Below are positions 43,630 through 51,803 of a DNA stretch of 64,000 bases, in pieces. The DNA is taken from positions 84,740 through 148,739 of the forward strand of contig MABD01000030.1 in assembly GCA_002162955.1 (NCBI GenBank), given 5' to 3'. Within the stretch, counting starts at the first letter, position 1, and each line of letters opens with the position of its first letter. The DNA is from Gammaproteobacteria bacterium 45_16_T64 (GTDB lineage Bacteria; Pseudomonadota; Gammaproteobacteria; Pseudomonadales; Ketobacteraceae). The notes under the pieces were generated by a model that was given only the letters and a program-made list of their open reading frames with translations, did no database searches and was not told the origin of the DNA. A program made the translations under genes and the position numbers.

Positions 43630-45036
43630 TTAGCAAGAATAATACATGTCAAACTCAACAGGGTGAGTAGACATGTTTAAACGTTCAACTTCTTCACGCT
43701 TAAGATCGATGTAACCACCAATCATGTCTGCGCTGAATACGTCGCCTTGCATCAAGAACTCTTTATCAGCTTCTAGTGCATCAAGAGCTTGCTCTAGAGT
43801 AGAAGCAACAGTCGGGATCTCAGCAGCTTCTTCGGCTGGAAGGTCGTATAGATCTTTGTCAGCAGCATCGCCAGGGTGGATCTTGTTCTTGATTCCGTCA
43901 AGACCAGCCATCAACATAGACGCGAAGCCTAGGTATGGGTTGGCAGTTGGATCAGGGAAGCGAACTTCGATACGACGGGCTTTTGCACTAGGTACAAAAG
44001 GAATACGGATAGAAGCAGAACGGTTACGAGCAGAGTATGCCAACATAACAGGTGCTTCGAATCCAGGAACAAGACGCTTGTAAGAGTTAGTTGAAGCGTT
44101 GGTGAAAGCATTGATCGCGCGAGCGTGCTTGATGATACCACCAATGTAGTAAAGCGCTTCTTCAGAAAGTCCAGCGTAAGCATCGCCAGCAAACAAGTTC
44201 TGACCGTCTTTAGCGATAGACTGGTGTACGTGCATACCAGAACCGTTATCACCAACAACAGGCTTAGGCATGAAAGTAGCAGTCTTGCCATAGGCGTGTG
44301 CTACGTTATGTACACAGTACTTAAGAATCTGAACTTCGTCAGCTTTAGCAACTAGTGTGTTAGGACCTACGCCGATTTCACACTGTCCAGCAGTACCCAC
44401 TTCGTGGTGATGTACTTCAATAACAAGACCCATAGATTCCATGGCTGCACACATTGCGCCACGAAGGTCATGTAGAGAATCAACTGGAGGAACGGGGAAG
44501 TATCCGCCTTTAACGCCAGGACGGTGACCGATGTTGCCGCCTTCGAAATCACTGTTAGAAGACCATGCTGCTTCTTCAGAGTTGATTGCGTAAGAAGAAC
44601 CGTTCATTTCGTTCTTCCACTTAACGTCGTCAAATACGAAGAACTCAGGCTCTGGTCCGAACAACGCGCTGTCGCCGATACCAGTAGACTTCAAGTATTC
44701 TTCTGCACGAGCACCAACAGAACGTGGATCACGCTCGTAGCCACCCATAGTTGATGGCTCAACGATGTTACAACGAAGGTTAAGTGTTGCTTCGTCAGTG
44801 AAAGGATCGATAACCGCAGAAGAGTCATCAGGCATAAGGATCATGTCTGATTCATTAATGCCTTTCCAACCTTCGATTGAAGATCCGTCAAACATTTTAC
44901 CCTCTTCAAAGAAGTTGCCTTCAACTTCGCTAGTAGGGATAGAAACGTGCTGCTCTTTACCACGAGGATCGGTGAAACGCAGGTCAACCCAGCGTACATT
45001 GTTTTCTTTGATTAAATTTAGCGTTGTTTCAGACAT
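43630..45036 (-). CDS. glnA: Glutamine synthetase, type I
   Basis: 468 residues; makes glutamine from glutamate, ammonia and ATP as a dodecamer. Family motifs: [17 protein letters not shown], the catalytic beta-grasp and barrel blocks [50 protein letters not shown] and [10 protein letters not shown]. Tyr397 in [11 protein letters not shown] matches the adenylylation site of the enterobacterial enzyme, so activity is probably controlled by GlnE. Transcription is probably from the sigma-54/NtrC promoter upstream. TGGAGGACACTTAAG gives a good ribosome-binding site. Confidence 0.98.
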   Translation of the reverse strand: MSETTLNLIKENNVRWVDLRFTDPRGKEQHVSIPTSEVEGNFFEEGKMFDGSSIEGWKGINESDMILMPDDSSAVIDPFTDEATLNLRCNIVEPSTMGGYERDPRSVGARAEEYLKSTGIGDSALFGPEPEFFVFDDVKWKNEMNGSSYAINSEEAAWSSNSDFEGGNIGHRPGVKGGYFPVPPVDSLHDLRGAMCAAMESMGLVIEVHHHEVGTAGQCEIGVGPNTLVAKADEVQILKYCVHNVAHAYGKTATFMPKPVVGDNGSGMHVHQSIAKDGQNLFAGDAYAGLSEEALYYIGGIIKHARAINAFTNASTNSYKRLVPGFEAPVMLAYSARNRSASIRIPFVPSAKARRIEVRFPDPTANPYLGFASMLMAGLDGIKNKIHPGDAADKDLYDLPAEEAAEIPTVASTLEQALDALEADKEFLMQGDVFSADMIGGYIDLKREEVERLNMSTHPVEFDMYYSC

Positions 45037-45070
45037 TCTTAAGTGTCCTCCAATTGGATTGTATTTGCGT

Positions 45071-45099
45071 CTTGTTCAGAATCATGAAGTCTGAACAAG
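45071..45099 (-). repeat. Hairpin in the glnA leader (proximal)
   Basis: A perfect 10-bp stem, CTTGTTCAGA (45071-45080) with TCTGAACAAG (45090-45099), nine-base loop. It lies 35 bases before the glnA start codon, just upstream of the ribosome-binding site. Confidence 0.55.
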
Positions 45100-45170
45100 A
45101 GATCATGATCGTGTCGCCTCATATTCCGTGTTACCCGTTGCGAGCTTCACGGCCCTCTGACAGTCAGTTT

Positions 45171-45196
45171 GATGTTCTCTGGTACGTGAGAACATC
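45171..45196 (-). repeat. Hairpin in the glnA leader (distal)
   Basis: A perfect 9-bp stem, GATGTTCTC (45171-45179) with GAGAACATC (45188-45196), eight-base loop. It lies between the sigma-54 promoter and the first hairpin. Confidence 0.55.
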
Positions 45197-45272
45197 TGGG
45201 TAAAAAACAACCTTTTGGGTGGGTTCTTACCAATTTACCAAACGAGGTCGTTTTGGTTGTGTCTGTCGAGAA

Positions 45273-45288
45273 GGCAAAATATATGCCA
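45273..45288 (-). promoter_or_regulatory. Sigma-54 (-24/-12) promoter of glnA
   Basis: The minus strand reads TGGCATATATTTTGCC. It matches TGGCAC-N5-TTGC with exact GG/GC spacing and only one mismatch in the -24 element. The predicted start, about 45262, gives a leader of about 225 bases. NtrC and a glnA target in the same locus support the call. Confidence 0.8.
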
Positions 45289-45505
45289 TTGATTCGAATC
45301 TGAAAAGTGTTAATCCAGGAATGTCGCCTGAATTTGGAAAAAACTTGGTCTAAACATGGGATTTGGTCGTAAATTCACCCTAAAAGGAGGGGTATACAAG
45401 CCATTTCGTAAGGCTTGTTGTCTTGTGCTGATGGCTTGATAAGGAGAGTTTCGGGGGAGATTCGCCTTATTTATATAGGCTTGGCTGAGCTAAGGCTCCC
45501 TGCGT

Positions 45506-45520
45506 GCGCCACTTTGGTGC
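45506..45520. promoter_or_regulatory. Candidate NtrC enhancer site for glnA
   Basis: GCGCC-ACTTT-GGTGC fits the known NtrC palindrome GCACC-N5-GGTGC with one mismatch. It lies about 220 bases upstream of the sigma-54 promoter, within the range for an enhancer. The same bases can also form a GTGCGC/GCGCAC stem after the TusA-like gene, so the assignment is not certain. Confidence 0.45.
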
Positions 45521-45552
45521 GCACAGGGGTGGGTTGCCTTTGGGAAGTGCGT

Positions 45553-45783
45553 TTAGCTATCGCATACTTCGATAAGAATTCTACAAAGTCGATCTTCTTT
45601 ACTGCTCTCTAACACTGTGTGCCCATTGATGCGGCACCACGCAGGTATGTCGTGCATCACGCCTGGATCGCTGGCGAAGACTTCTAGCGTGTCACCGATA
45701 GCCAGTTCCTTAATGCGATTTTGGGTTTTAATTACAGGCATAGGACACAGTAGCCCTTTAGTGTCTAATTGAAAGGTTGCCAT
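45553..45783 (-). CDS. TusA-family sulphur carrier protein
   Basis: A 76-residue protein with the TusA signature: DTKGLLCPMPVIKTQNRIKEL, whose Cys-Pro carries the persulphide sulphur, then LEVFASDPGVMHDIPAWCRINGH with a second Cys. ATG 45783 lies two bases after the stop of the upstream PP-loop gene; the longer frame starting inside that gene is unlikely. The tight pairing suggests it delivers or accepts sulphur for the PP-loop enzyme. It may be an additional TusA paralogue and need not be the tusA of the TusBCDE relay; the others are not in view. Confidence 0.88.
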   Translation of the reverse strand: MATFQLDTKGLLCPMPVIKTQNRIKELAIGDTLEVFASDPGVMHDIPAWCRINGHTVLESSKEDRLCRILIEVCDS

Positions 45784-45785
45784 AA

Positions 45786-46850
45786 TTAGATATACCACTC
45801 TTGTTTGATGTCATCTACGCCCATAGGCTTAATATTGTGTGTGGTTGTCACGCCACCAGCTCGGGTAATTTCAACGGTCATCTCATCGGCATCTCTGCCT
45901 TTGCTGAATCGCCCGGCGATCTTGGCAGCATAGATTAGATCTTCGTCGCTTGGGGTGCCATCAATGAGAGTAAGAGGTCCTGGATGGCTTGTAATACGGA
46001 TTGATGGGTATTGTTTGCGGTACCCCATTAGGAAGTTATTCTCCCCTTCTTCTCGACTAACGATAAGCTTGTAGTGAGGGGCAGGGCGTATGTGACGGCC
46101 CATTTTAAGCATCATTATGTCGTCGATTTCGTAGGTCTTTTCGCCTCGTGCGGCCCATAAATCTGCGAGCTTTTTCGAATACGACTCGTCAGTAAGGAAG
46201 CAGCAGCCTCCTGCGGGTTGCGCGTAATCATCCAGACCGTATCGCTTGGCTAAGGCCATCTGTGGTTTACGGCTGCGGCCTGAGAAACCGTGTAGTTGGT
46301 CCCTATCTATCCAGCCCTCGCGTTCGGCGAGGGTTGGCGGTAGATTTTGCGCGCATAGAGGGCGTAATAAACGGTCATCAGCGCCAGACTCTCGGGCGAT
46401 GATGGGCATGGTTTCTTTTCGCTGAGATTTAGGCCGCTGACCGATAACTTCACCGGTGATGATAAAGTCGAAGCCGCCATCGTCGGCTAACTGCCTAGCC
46501 TTATTAAGCATGGCATTGGCCTGCTCTACCATAAATATCTTACAGTCTAGGCATGGGTTCAGGTTGGCACCGTAGCCATGCTGAGGGTTGATAACAATGT
46601 CCTTATATTCTTCTGAGATATCAACAATGTTCAATTTTATTCCTAAGGTCTCCGCTGACCATAGGGCATTGTTACGCTTTTGTTTTTTCTCGTCTTTTTT
46701 ACGAATAGCGTGGGTATGCCCTTCGACACAGAAGCCGGTATAAAAGTTAACGCCCTCTACGTGGATGCCCTGTTCTTGCACGACTTTTACAGCCAGTAAG
46801 GAATCTAAACCACCGGAAATCAGTGCAATTGCTTTTCGTTGTATTGCCAT
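45786..46850 (-). CDS. MnmA/ThiI-like PP-loop tRNA sulphurtransferase-type protein
   Basis: About 354 residues. The N-terminus is a PP-loop ATPase (IALISGGLDSLLAVKVVQ) as in tRNA-thiolating enzymes. NPCLDCKIFM corresponds to the first catalytic Cys region of MnmA, and PAGGCCFLTD to the second. The C-terminal part (IMMLKMGRHIRPAPHYKLIVSR) looks like an appended RNA-binding-type domain. No THUMP domain is present, so it is not an ordinary ThiI. It lies between typA and glnA, where Pseudomonas has thiI, and is coupled to a TusA-like gene. ATG 46850 or 46859 is the probable start; the frame upstream runs into the promoter region. The target base is unknown. Confidence 0.78.
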   Translation of the reverse strand: MAIQRKAIALISGGLDSLLAVKVVQEQGIHVEGVNFYTGFCVEGHTHAIRKKDEKKQKRNNALWSAETLGIKLNIVDISEEYKDIVINPQHGYGANLNPCLDCKIFMVEQANAMLNKARQLADDGGFDFIITGEVIGQRPKSQRKETMPIIARESGADDRLLRPLCAQNLPPTLAEREGWIDRDQLHGFSGRSRKPQMALAKRYGLDDYAQPAGGCCFLTDESYSKKLADLWAARGEKTYEIDDIMMLKMGRHIRPAPHYKLIVSREEGENNFLMGYRKQYPSIRITSHPGPLTLIDGTPSDEDLIYAAKIAGRFSKGRDADEMTVEITRAGGVTTTHNIKPMGVDDIKQEWYI

Positions 46851-46924
46851 TGTTGTCATCTCGAATGTCCGCTGCACGCTAGGCGCGGCGGTGCTATGGG
46901 TAAGCTGTTGGAAAAAGTTGCGGA

Positions 46925-47003
46925 AGTATACCCGAAAAAAATCCTCTTTTCTGGTTACAATTTGTACGGTAAACATACAAAACTCCATTTTTTCGGGTAT
47001 ACT
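46925..47003. promoter_or_regulatory. Mirror-image divergent promoter region (PP-loop gene / typA)
   Basis: AGTATACCCGAAAAAA (46925-46940) and TTTTTTCGGGTATACT (46988-47003) are a perfect 16-bp inverted repeat, extended by four more outer pairs after one mismatch. The 47-base centre is AT-rich. Each arm carries an outward-facing -10-like TATACT: plus toward typA at 46998-47003, minus toward the PP-loop gene at 46925-46930. No good -35 at standard spacing was found for either. Confidence 0.6.
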
Positions 47004-47159
47004 GCCGCCCCCAACGCCTAGAGCCGATCTTTCTAGCGTTATCAGGGCATCTATTCTTAGATTGAATTGTTACCCTAAATTGATATTTAAATGACTGTCA
47101 TCGTGCCAATAAAATATTGTGCATGTGGCGGAACGACAAGCGAACAACAGGCAAACACT

Positions 47160-48974
47160 GTGACAGATAAAATCCGTAATATTGCAATCATAGCGCACGT
47201 TGACCATGGTAAAACGACGCTGGTAGATAAGTTGCTTCAGCAATCTGGCACATTGGGCCGAAATGAAGATGTTGAGCGTGTAATGGATTCTAACGATCTT
47301 GAGAAAGAGCGTGGCATTACAATTCTTTCCAAGAACACAGCGATCAACTGGAATGGATACCATATCAATATCGTAGACACCCCTGGACACGCCGATTTTG
47401 GTGGTGAGGTCGAGCGTGTTATGTCGATGGTAGATAGTGTATTACTGTTAGTTGATGCGGTAGATGGCCCGATGCCACAGACCCGCTTCGTGACACAGAA
47501 GGCGTTTGCTGCCGGCTTGAACCCTATTGTTGTGGTTAACAAGATCGATCGCCCAGGTGCGCGACCTGATTGGGTTATTGATCAGATTTTCGATTTGTTT
47601 GATTCGTTGGGTGCAACGGATGAGCAGTTGGATTTTCCGATTATTTATGCATCGGCTCTTAATGGTATTGCTGGTAAGGAGCCTGAAGAATTAGGCGAAA
47701 ACATGGACTTCTTGTTTGAGTCTGTTGTTGAACATGTAAAACCGCCAGCAGTTGATGTTGACGGTGGCCTTCAAATGCAGGTCAGTTCATTGGATTATTC
47801 TAGCTACTTGGGTGTTATCGGTATTGGCCGAGTAACTCGAGGCAAGATCGCAGTGAATATGCAGGTTCGGTTAATCTCTGCCGAAGGTGAAGAGCGTAAT
47901 GGAAAAATCCTTAAGATTATGGGATTTGAAGGTCTGGAGCGTGTCGAAGTCACCGAAGCGCAAGCCGGCGATATTATTTGTGTTACGGGCATTGATGGCC
48001 TGAACATCTCCGATACCATCTGCTCTCCCGATGCGGTGGAAGCATTACCTCCATTGAGTGTTGATGAGCCAACTGTGAGCATGATGTTCCAGGTTAATAC
48101 TTCTCCTTTTGCGGGTAAAGAAGGTAAGTATGTGACGTCTCGAAATATCCGTGACCGTCTAGATAAAGAGCTGATTCATAACGTTGCATTACGCGTAGAA
48201 GAAACTGAAAGTGCAGATAAGTTTAGAGTCTCGGGTCGAGGTGAATTGCACCTTTCTGTATTGATTGAAAACATGCGACGAGAAGGCTTTGAGCTTGCCG
48301 TTGGTGGGCCGGAAGTAATCATCCGTGAAGTCGATGGTAAGAAGGAAGAGCCATACGAAGACCTTGTAATTGATGTAGAAGAGCAACATCAAGGTTCTAT
48401 CATGGAGCAGTTAGGGTTGCGTAAAGCCGAACTTACCAATATGGAACTTGATGGAAAAGGGCGTGTACGCCTAGAGTTCTTAGCACCTGCTCGTGGCTTG
48501 ATTGGTTTTCGTTCAGAGTTCCTTACAATGACTTCAGGTACGGGTATCATGAACTCGACCTTCGCGCATTATGGAGCAATCAAAGAGGGTGATGTTGCGA
48601 CCCGCCAGAACGGCGTTCTTGTATCAATGGTACAAGGTAAGGTGTTGGGCTTCTCACTATTTAACTTGCAGAGTCGTGGTCGTTTATTCTTAGATCCAAA
48701 CGTTGATGTTTATGAAGGTCAGGTTATTGGTATTCATACACGCGGTAATGATTTGGTAGTGAACCCTATCAAGGGTAAGCAGCTAACGAATGTTCGAGCG
48801 TCGGGAACTGATGAGAACATCGTATTGACTCCACCGGTTAAATACTCACTGGAGCAAGCGTTAGATTTTATCGAAGATGATGAGCTGGTTGAGGTAACAC
48901 CTGAATCAATTCGTATACGTAAAAAGTTTCTTAAAGAGCACGAGCGTAAAAAGGCGGGTCGTTCAAAAGGTTAA
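47160..48974 (+). CDS. typA: Ribosome-binding GTPase TypA/BipA
   Basis: A 604-residue translational GTPase. The G1 loop is in [23 protein letters not shown]; switch region [14 protein letters not shown]3 [16 protein letters not shown] and G4 [15 protein letters not shown] follow. Domains II, III and V, then the BipA-specific C-terminal domain ([20 protein letters not shown]), are present. GTG 47160 gives [17 protein letters not shown], the usual N-terminus, and has AGG eight bases upstream; the longer frame adds 23 unlikely residues. It affects ribosome assembly and stress adaptation. Confidence 0.96.
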   Translation: MTDKIRNIAIIAHVDHGKTTLVDKLLQQSGTLGRNEDVERVMDSNDLEKERGITILSKNTAINWNGYHINIVDTPGHADFGGEVERVMSMVDSVLLLVDAVDGPMPQTRFVTQKAFAAGLNPIVVVNKIDRPGARPDWVIDQIFDLFDSLGATDEQLDFPIIYASALNGIAGKEPEELGENMDFLFESVVEHVKPPAVDVDGGLQMQVSSLDYSSYLGVIGIGRVTRGKIAVNMQVRLISAEGEERNGKILKIMGFEGLERVEVTEAQAGDIICVTGIDGLNISDTICSPDAVEALPPLSVDEPTVSMMFQVNTSPFAGKEGKYVTSRNIRDRLDKELIHNVALRVEETESADKFRVSGRGELHLSVLIENMRREGFELAVGGPEVIIREVDGKKEEPYEDLVIDVEEQHQGSIMEQLGLRKAELTNMELDGKGRVRLEFLAPARGLIGFRSEFLTMTSGTGIMNSTFAHYGAIKEGDVATRQNGVLVSMVQGKVLGFSLFNLQSRGRLFLDPNVDVYEGQVIGIHTRGNDLVVNPIKGKQLTNVRASGTDENIVLTPPVKYSLEQALDFIEDDELVEVTPESIRIRKKFLKEHERKKAGRSKG

Positions 48975-48996
48975 TCTTATTTAACCTTTTACAATC

Positions 48997-49032
48997 CACA
49001 AAAAAGGCAGCGACTTCGCTGCCTTTTTTGTG
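48997..49032 (+). terminator. Rho-independent terminator of typA
   Basis: A perfect 16-bp stem CACAAAAAAGGCAGCG / CGCTGCCTTTTTTGTG with loop ACTT; T6 lies in the 3' arm. It starts 23 bases after the stop. Confidence 0.88.
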
Positions 49033-49131
49033 TCTGAAATATAACGAATGGATGTGTTATTCTACTCGCACTGGTCGGTGCCCGCTTGTCTTGGTACCAA
49101 TGAATGAGGTCGTAGCAATATGGAGAGCGAT

Positions 49132-50004
49132 ATGCCTGCGAAAAAAACGAATGCTGGAACTACTAAAGTTGATACAAGTAATCGAGCGCTTGAAAAAGCC
49201 AAACAATTGGTCGAGCGCATCGAAAAACAGTTGGCAAATACTCAAGATCAGGTGCTGAAAGCAAAAGTGAAGTTAAGAAATGCGCAGTCAAAGTGGAGGG
49301 TCAAAGCTACGGCGGCGGCGCAAATTACGGTAGAACAAGCGCAGGAAACATTAGAAGTTGCGTTGGATAAGTTAGCCGAAAAGCGTAAGGATTTATCTGA
49401 TGCAAGGCTCGATGTACAAATCGCACAATTGAGAGATAAATTAGTTGGTAAAGAGCAGGAGTTGCGTCAGCGAATATCGGATAAGGAAGAAGAAATCCGT
49501 ACGCGGTTAGAAGGCGAGATAGAGGATGCCTTAGAGAAAGCAAAGGAGAGAATTCAAAAAGCGTTGGAAAATAAATATGCCAAATCGCTCAAGCAATATC
49601 AAAAAACAGTCGAAAAGAAGGTTAAAGAAACGGTAAAAGCCGTAGAGAAACGCGAGAAGGAGCTGCTAAAGAAAGCAGAGAAAAAGGATAAGCTTCTAAA
49701 CGCACCGGTCAAGAAGGCACCAGCTAAGAAGGCACCGGCCAAGAAGGCACCGGTCAAGAAGGCACCGGCCAAGAAGGCACCGGTCAAGAAGGCACCAGCT
49801 AAGAAGGCACCAGCTAAGAAGGCACCAGCTAAGAAGGCACCAGCTAAGAAGGCACCAGCTAAGAAGGCACCGGCCAAGAAGGCACCGGCCAAGAAGGCGC
49901 CGGCCAAGAAGGCACCGGCTAAGAAGGCACCGGCCAAGAAGGCACCGGCTAAGAAGGCACCGGCCAAGAAGGCACCAGCCAAGAAGGCACCAGCCAAGAA
50001 ATAG
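49132..50004 (+). CDS. AlgP-like, histone H1-like Lys/Ala/Pro repeat protein
   Basis: 290 residues. The first two thirds (to about residue 190) form a long charged coiled coil ([30 protein letters not shown]). The tail is exactly 20 tandem five-residue repeats A-P-(A/V)-K-K encoded by 15-bp DNA repeats (49702-50001). This layout matches Pseudomonas AlgP, a DNA-binding histone H1-like protein linked there to alginate regulation; a nucleoid or DNA-binding role is inferred. ATG 49132, with GGAG at 49122-49125, is preferred over ATG 49120. Copy number of the repeats is expected to vary. Confidence 0.85.
   Translation: MPAKKTNAGTTKVDTSNRALEKAKQLVERIEKQLANTQDQVLKAKVKLRNAQSKWRVKATAAAQITVEQAQETLEVALDKLAEKRKDLSDARLDVQIAQLRDKLVGKEQELRQRISDKEEEIRTRLEGEIEDALEKAKERIQKALENKYAKSLKQYQKTVEKKVKETVKAVEKREKELLKKAEKKDKLLNAPVKKAPAKKAPAKKAPVKKAPAKKAPVKKAPAKKAPAKKAPAKKAPAKKAPAKKAPAKKAPAKKAPAKKAPAKKAPAKKAPAKKAPAKKAPAKKAPAKK
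49702..50001 (+). repeat. 20 copies of a 15-bp tandem repeat (A-P-A/V-K-K codons)
   Basis: The 300 bases divide into 20 units of GCACCGGCCAAGAAG type with silent or Ala/Val changes at the variable codon (GCC, GCT or GTC) and CCG/CCA. The length is exact: 20 x 15. Confidence 0.95.
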
Positions 50005-50007
50005 TGA

Positions 50008-50067
50008 AGCAAACATAAAAAAACCCTTATATCTATTTTGAGATATAAGGGTTTTTTTATGTTTGCT
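50008..50067 (+). terminator. Long Rho-independent terminator after the AlgP-like gene
   Basis: A perfect 27-bp stem (50008-50034 with 50041-50067) with loop ATTTTG; a run of seven T lies in the 3' arm and a matching A-run in the 5' arm, so it may work in both directions. It begins three bases after the stop codon. Confidence 0.85.
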
Positions 50068-50131
50068 CATTTCTTTCTGTGGCTTTCCACTACACTAATT
50101 ATAGGTAACTTCCTCTGCTGTTGGTCAATAT

Positions 50132-50878
50132 ATGAGTTTTGAATTAATTCGAATGCAACCCCATCCAAACCGTGAAAGTGAAGACGAAGTGATGGTGTTG
50201 ATAAAAAAGGAAACGAAGAAGGCGAAGGGGGATGCCAATATGACATTATTCAGAGTGCAGGTGCACCTATTGGATATTGTCAAAAAGAAAGCAGATGGTT
50301 TTCAGGTGATTAAATTTCCTACAAAGCCCAAATTTGATGTCTTGGCTAACCATGAAGATCAAACGATCTCTTTTACGCTAGGGGAATTGGGGGAGTTGCT
50401 TCCAGTGGAATTGCGTGGGGGTGGAATTGGGTCATTAATCATATCGGAGCTTATTAAGTGGGCAACGTCACATGTTAGTGACTACAGAGTAAAGCCGATT
50501 AAAGTTTATCCGCCGCCGGATGAAGGTGGGGAGTCGATACAGCGAAACAAGGCGTTTCTCACGAACGTTGGCTTTCAGTTGCATGAAGAGGGAGGGTCTG
50601 GATTATTTGGCGTGTCTGATAATGTTAAAAGTTTAAAGACCCATGCTAATACGCAAAAATTAGAACGGGTGGATTTGCCCACTTGGTTAAGTGATGTCGC
50701 GGTTGTGCGAGCGGGTCTGGGGAACCAGATGGAGGAAGAAATAACCAATGCGCGTTTCTATAAGGAGCAGTTACAAAGAGAAAAGGACAGCAATAAAGGT
50801 AAGCTATCATTCTGGGCTGGGTTGTTATTAGGGTTGGCGTTGGCAACGGTTAGTTGCGTACTTATTTCTGCAATGTGA
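50132..50878 (+). CDS. Uncharacterised protein, possible GNAT-like domain with C-terminal membrane anchor
   Basis: 248 residues not matched to a known family with confidence. Residues about 85-150 resemble an acetyltransferase fold: RGGGIGSLIISELIKWATSH looks like the acetyl-CoA-binding (R/Q)-x-x-G-x-G/A loop and following helix, and NKAFLTNVGFQL looks like the later GNAT motif. A short coiled coil (EEEITNARFYKEQLQREKD) leads into one C-terminal TM helix (SFWAGLLLGLALATVSCVL). The protein would face the cytoplasm as a tail-anchored type. The ribosome-binding site is weak. It stands alone between a strong terminator and a small gene. Confidence 0.6.
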   Translation: MSFELIRMQPHPNRESEDEVMVLIKKETKKAKGDANMTLFRVQVHLLDIVKKKADGFQVIKFPTKPKFDVLANHEDQTISFTLGELGELLPVELRGGGIGSLIISELIKWATSHVSDYRVKPIKVYPPPDEGGESIQRNKAFLTNVGFQLHEEGGSGLFGVSDNVKSLKTHANTQKLERVDLPTWLSDVAVVRAGLGNQMEEEITNARFYKEQLQREKDSNKGKLSFWAGLLLGLALATVSCVLISAM

Positions 50879-51001
50879 ACTGCTTCTATCTCATTACGTT
50901 AGACAACTAACAGATTATGTCAGTTTTCCATGGGATGATGGATCATTCAGGGACGAGTATTTATATAGGATATTTTTTGATTTTTCTCTTTTGAGGTTCA
51001 C

Positions 51002-51166
51002 ATGGTAAATATCATCAATAAAGCGGTTGAGCGTGCTCAATCCTCAAGCAAAACAAAAAAGAATGAGTCTACTGCCCCTGCCCATCAGCCAGAAGTTTCT
51101 AAGGATGAGTGGGGGATGAGTGCTGGTGATGCGTTAAAAGCCTGTATCATTGAGTCTTATAAATAA
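51002..51166 (+). CDS. Small hypothetical protein (54 aa)
   Basis: An ATG preceded by a good GAGG ribosome-binding site (TTTTGAGGTTCAC) opens a 54-codon frame: a basic N-terminus (INKAVERAQSSSKTKKNE), a Pro/Ala linker, and KDEWGMSAGDALKACIIESYK. No membrane segment. Not recognised. The ribosome-binding site supports expression, and it may be cotranscribed with the preceding tail-anchored protein (123 bases away). Confidence 0.5.
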   Translation: MVNIINKAVERAQSSSKTKKNESTAPAHQPEVSKDEWGMSAGDALKACIIESYK

Positions 51167-51277
51167 CTAAATTTTACTTTTGGAAAATCACGTATTGTGA
51201 TGGCGTACTTCCGCGCTAAAGCTCTTGTGAGTTTATTGAGGCTGTGTGGAGGTGCGTTGATTTGTTCTACTTAAAGA

Positions 51278-51640
51278 CTACTCCTTAAACGCTTCGATTA
51301 AATCTGCAAGTACATTCGCGCTGACAGAGTTGACAAGGTTATTCATCACATCTGTTGAGTTGGGGACCCAAGGTTTCATACCTGTGAGAAACTCATTTCG
51401 TTCCATCAGGTATTGGGTTAAGAAAGGTTCAGCTTCCTTGTCATCGTTCGAATCTAGGATGTTGAATAACCCCTCAAGGTGTTCAAGCATTAGTTTTCCA
51501 TAAATCGCGCTTTCTCCAAAATTCTTCATCGCGTCGACAAGTCCTACATCTGAATCAAGCTCAGTTTGAAATTTATTGACGGCTTTTCTAGCTTGCCGGC
51601 GTAAGCTTTCTGCAATATCGATTGTGTCTTTGTAGTCCAT
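51278..51640 (-). CDS. Hypothetical helical protein
   Basis: A 120-residue, acidic, all-helical cytoplasmic protein (IDIAESLRRQARKAVNKFQ, MKNFGESAIYGKLMLEHLE, FLTQYLMERNEFLTGM). No family was recognised. ATG 51640 has AGGAA seven bases upstream and is preferred over the longer frame. It is divergent from the first chemoreceptor (163-base gap), so a link to signalling is possible but unproven. Confidence 0.6.
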   Translation of the reverse strand: MDYKDTIDIAESLRRQARKAVNKFQTELDSDVGLVDAMKNFGESAIYGKLMLEHLEGLFNILDSNDDKEAEPFLTQYLMERNEFLTGMKPWVPNSTDVMNNLVNSVSANVLADLIEAFKE

Positions 51641-51803
51641 CGTGATTCCTGCTGAAGTATTGGCAACTCTTAATAATATAAGCATAGTCAATTTATTTCT
51701 GACCGCCACGGGGCGGATTGCTATCTTTATAATCAATTCGTGTAATCCGTAGTCATTGCTATACTTATAATGTAATGTTTAAACACTAATTTAAGTACCT
51801 GAT

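Noticed and set aside
49702-50001. Regular repeats that could suggest a CRISPR array
   Set aside because: The units are 15 bp, directly adjacent and in frame, with no unique spacers; they encode a peptide repeat.
49599-50012. A 137-codon minus-strand frame made of repeated G-A-F-L-A units opposite the AlgP-like repeats
   Set aside because: It is only the antisense reading of the 15-bp coding repeat and extends through it without a ribosome-binding site; the plus frame has the AlgP layout.
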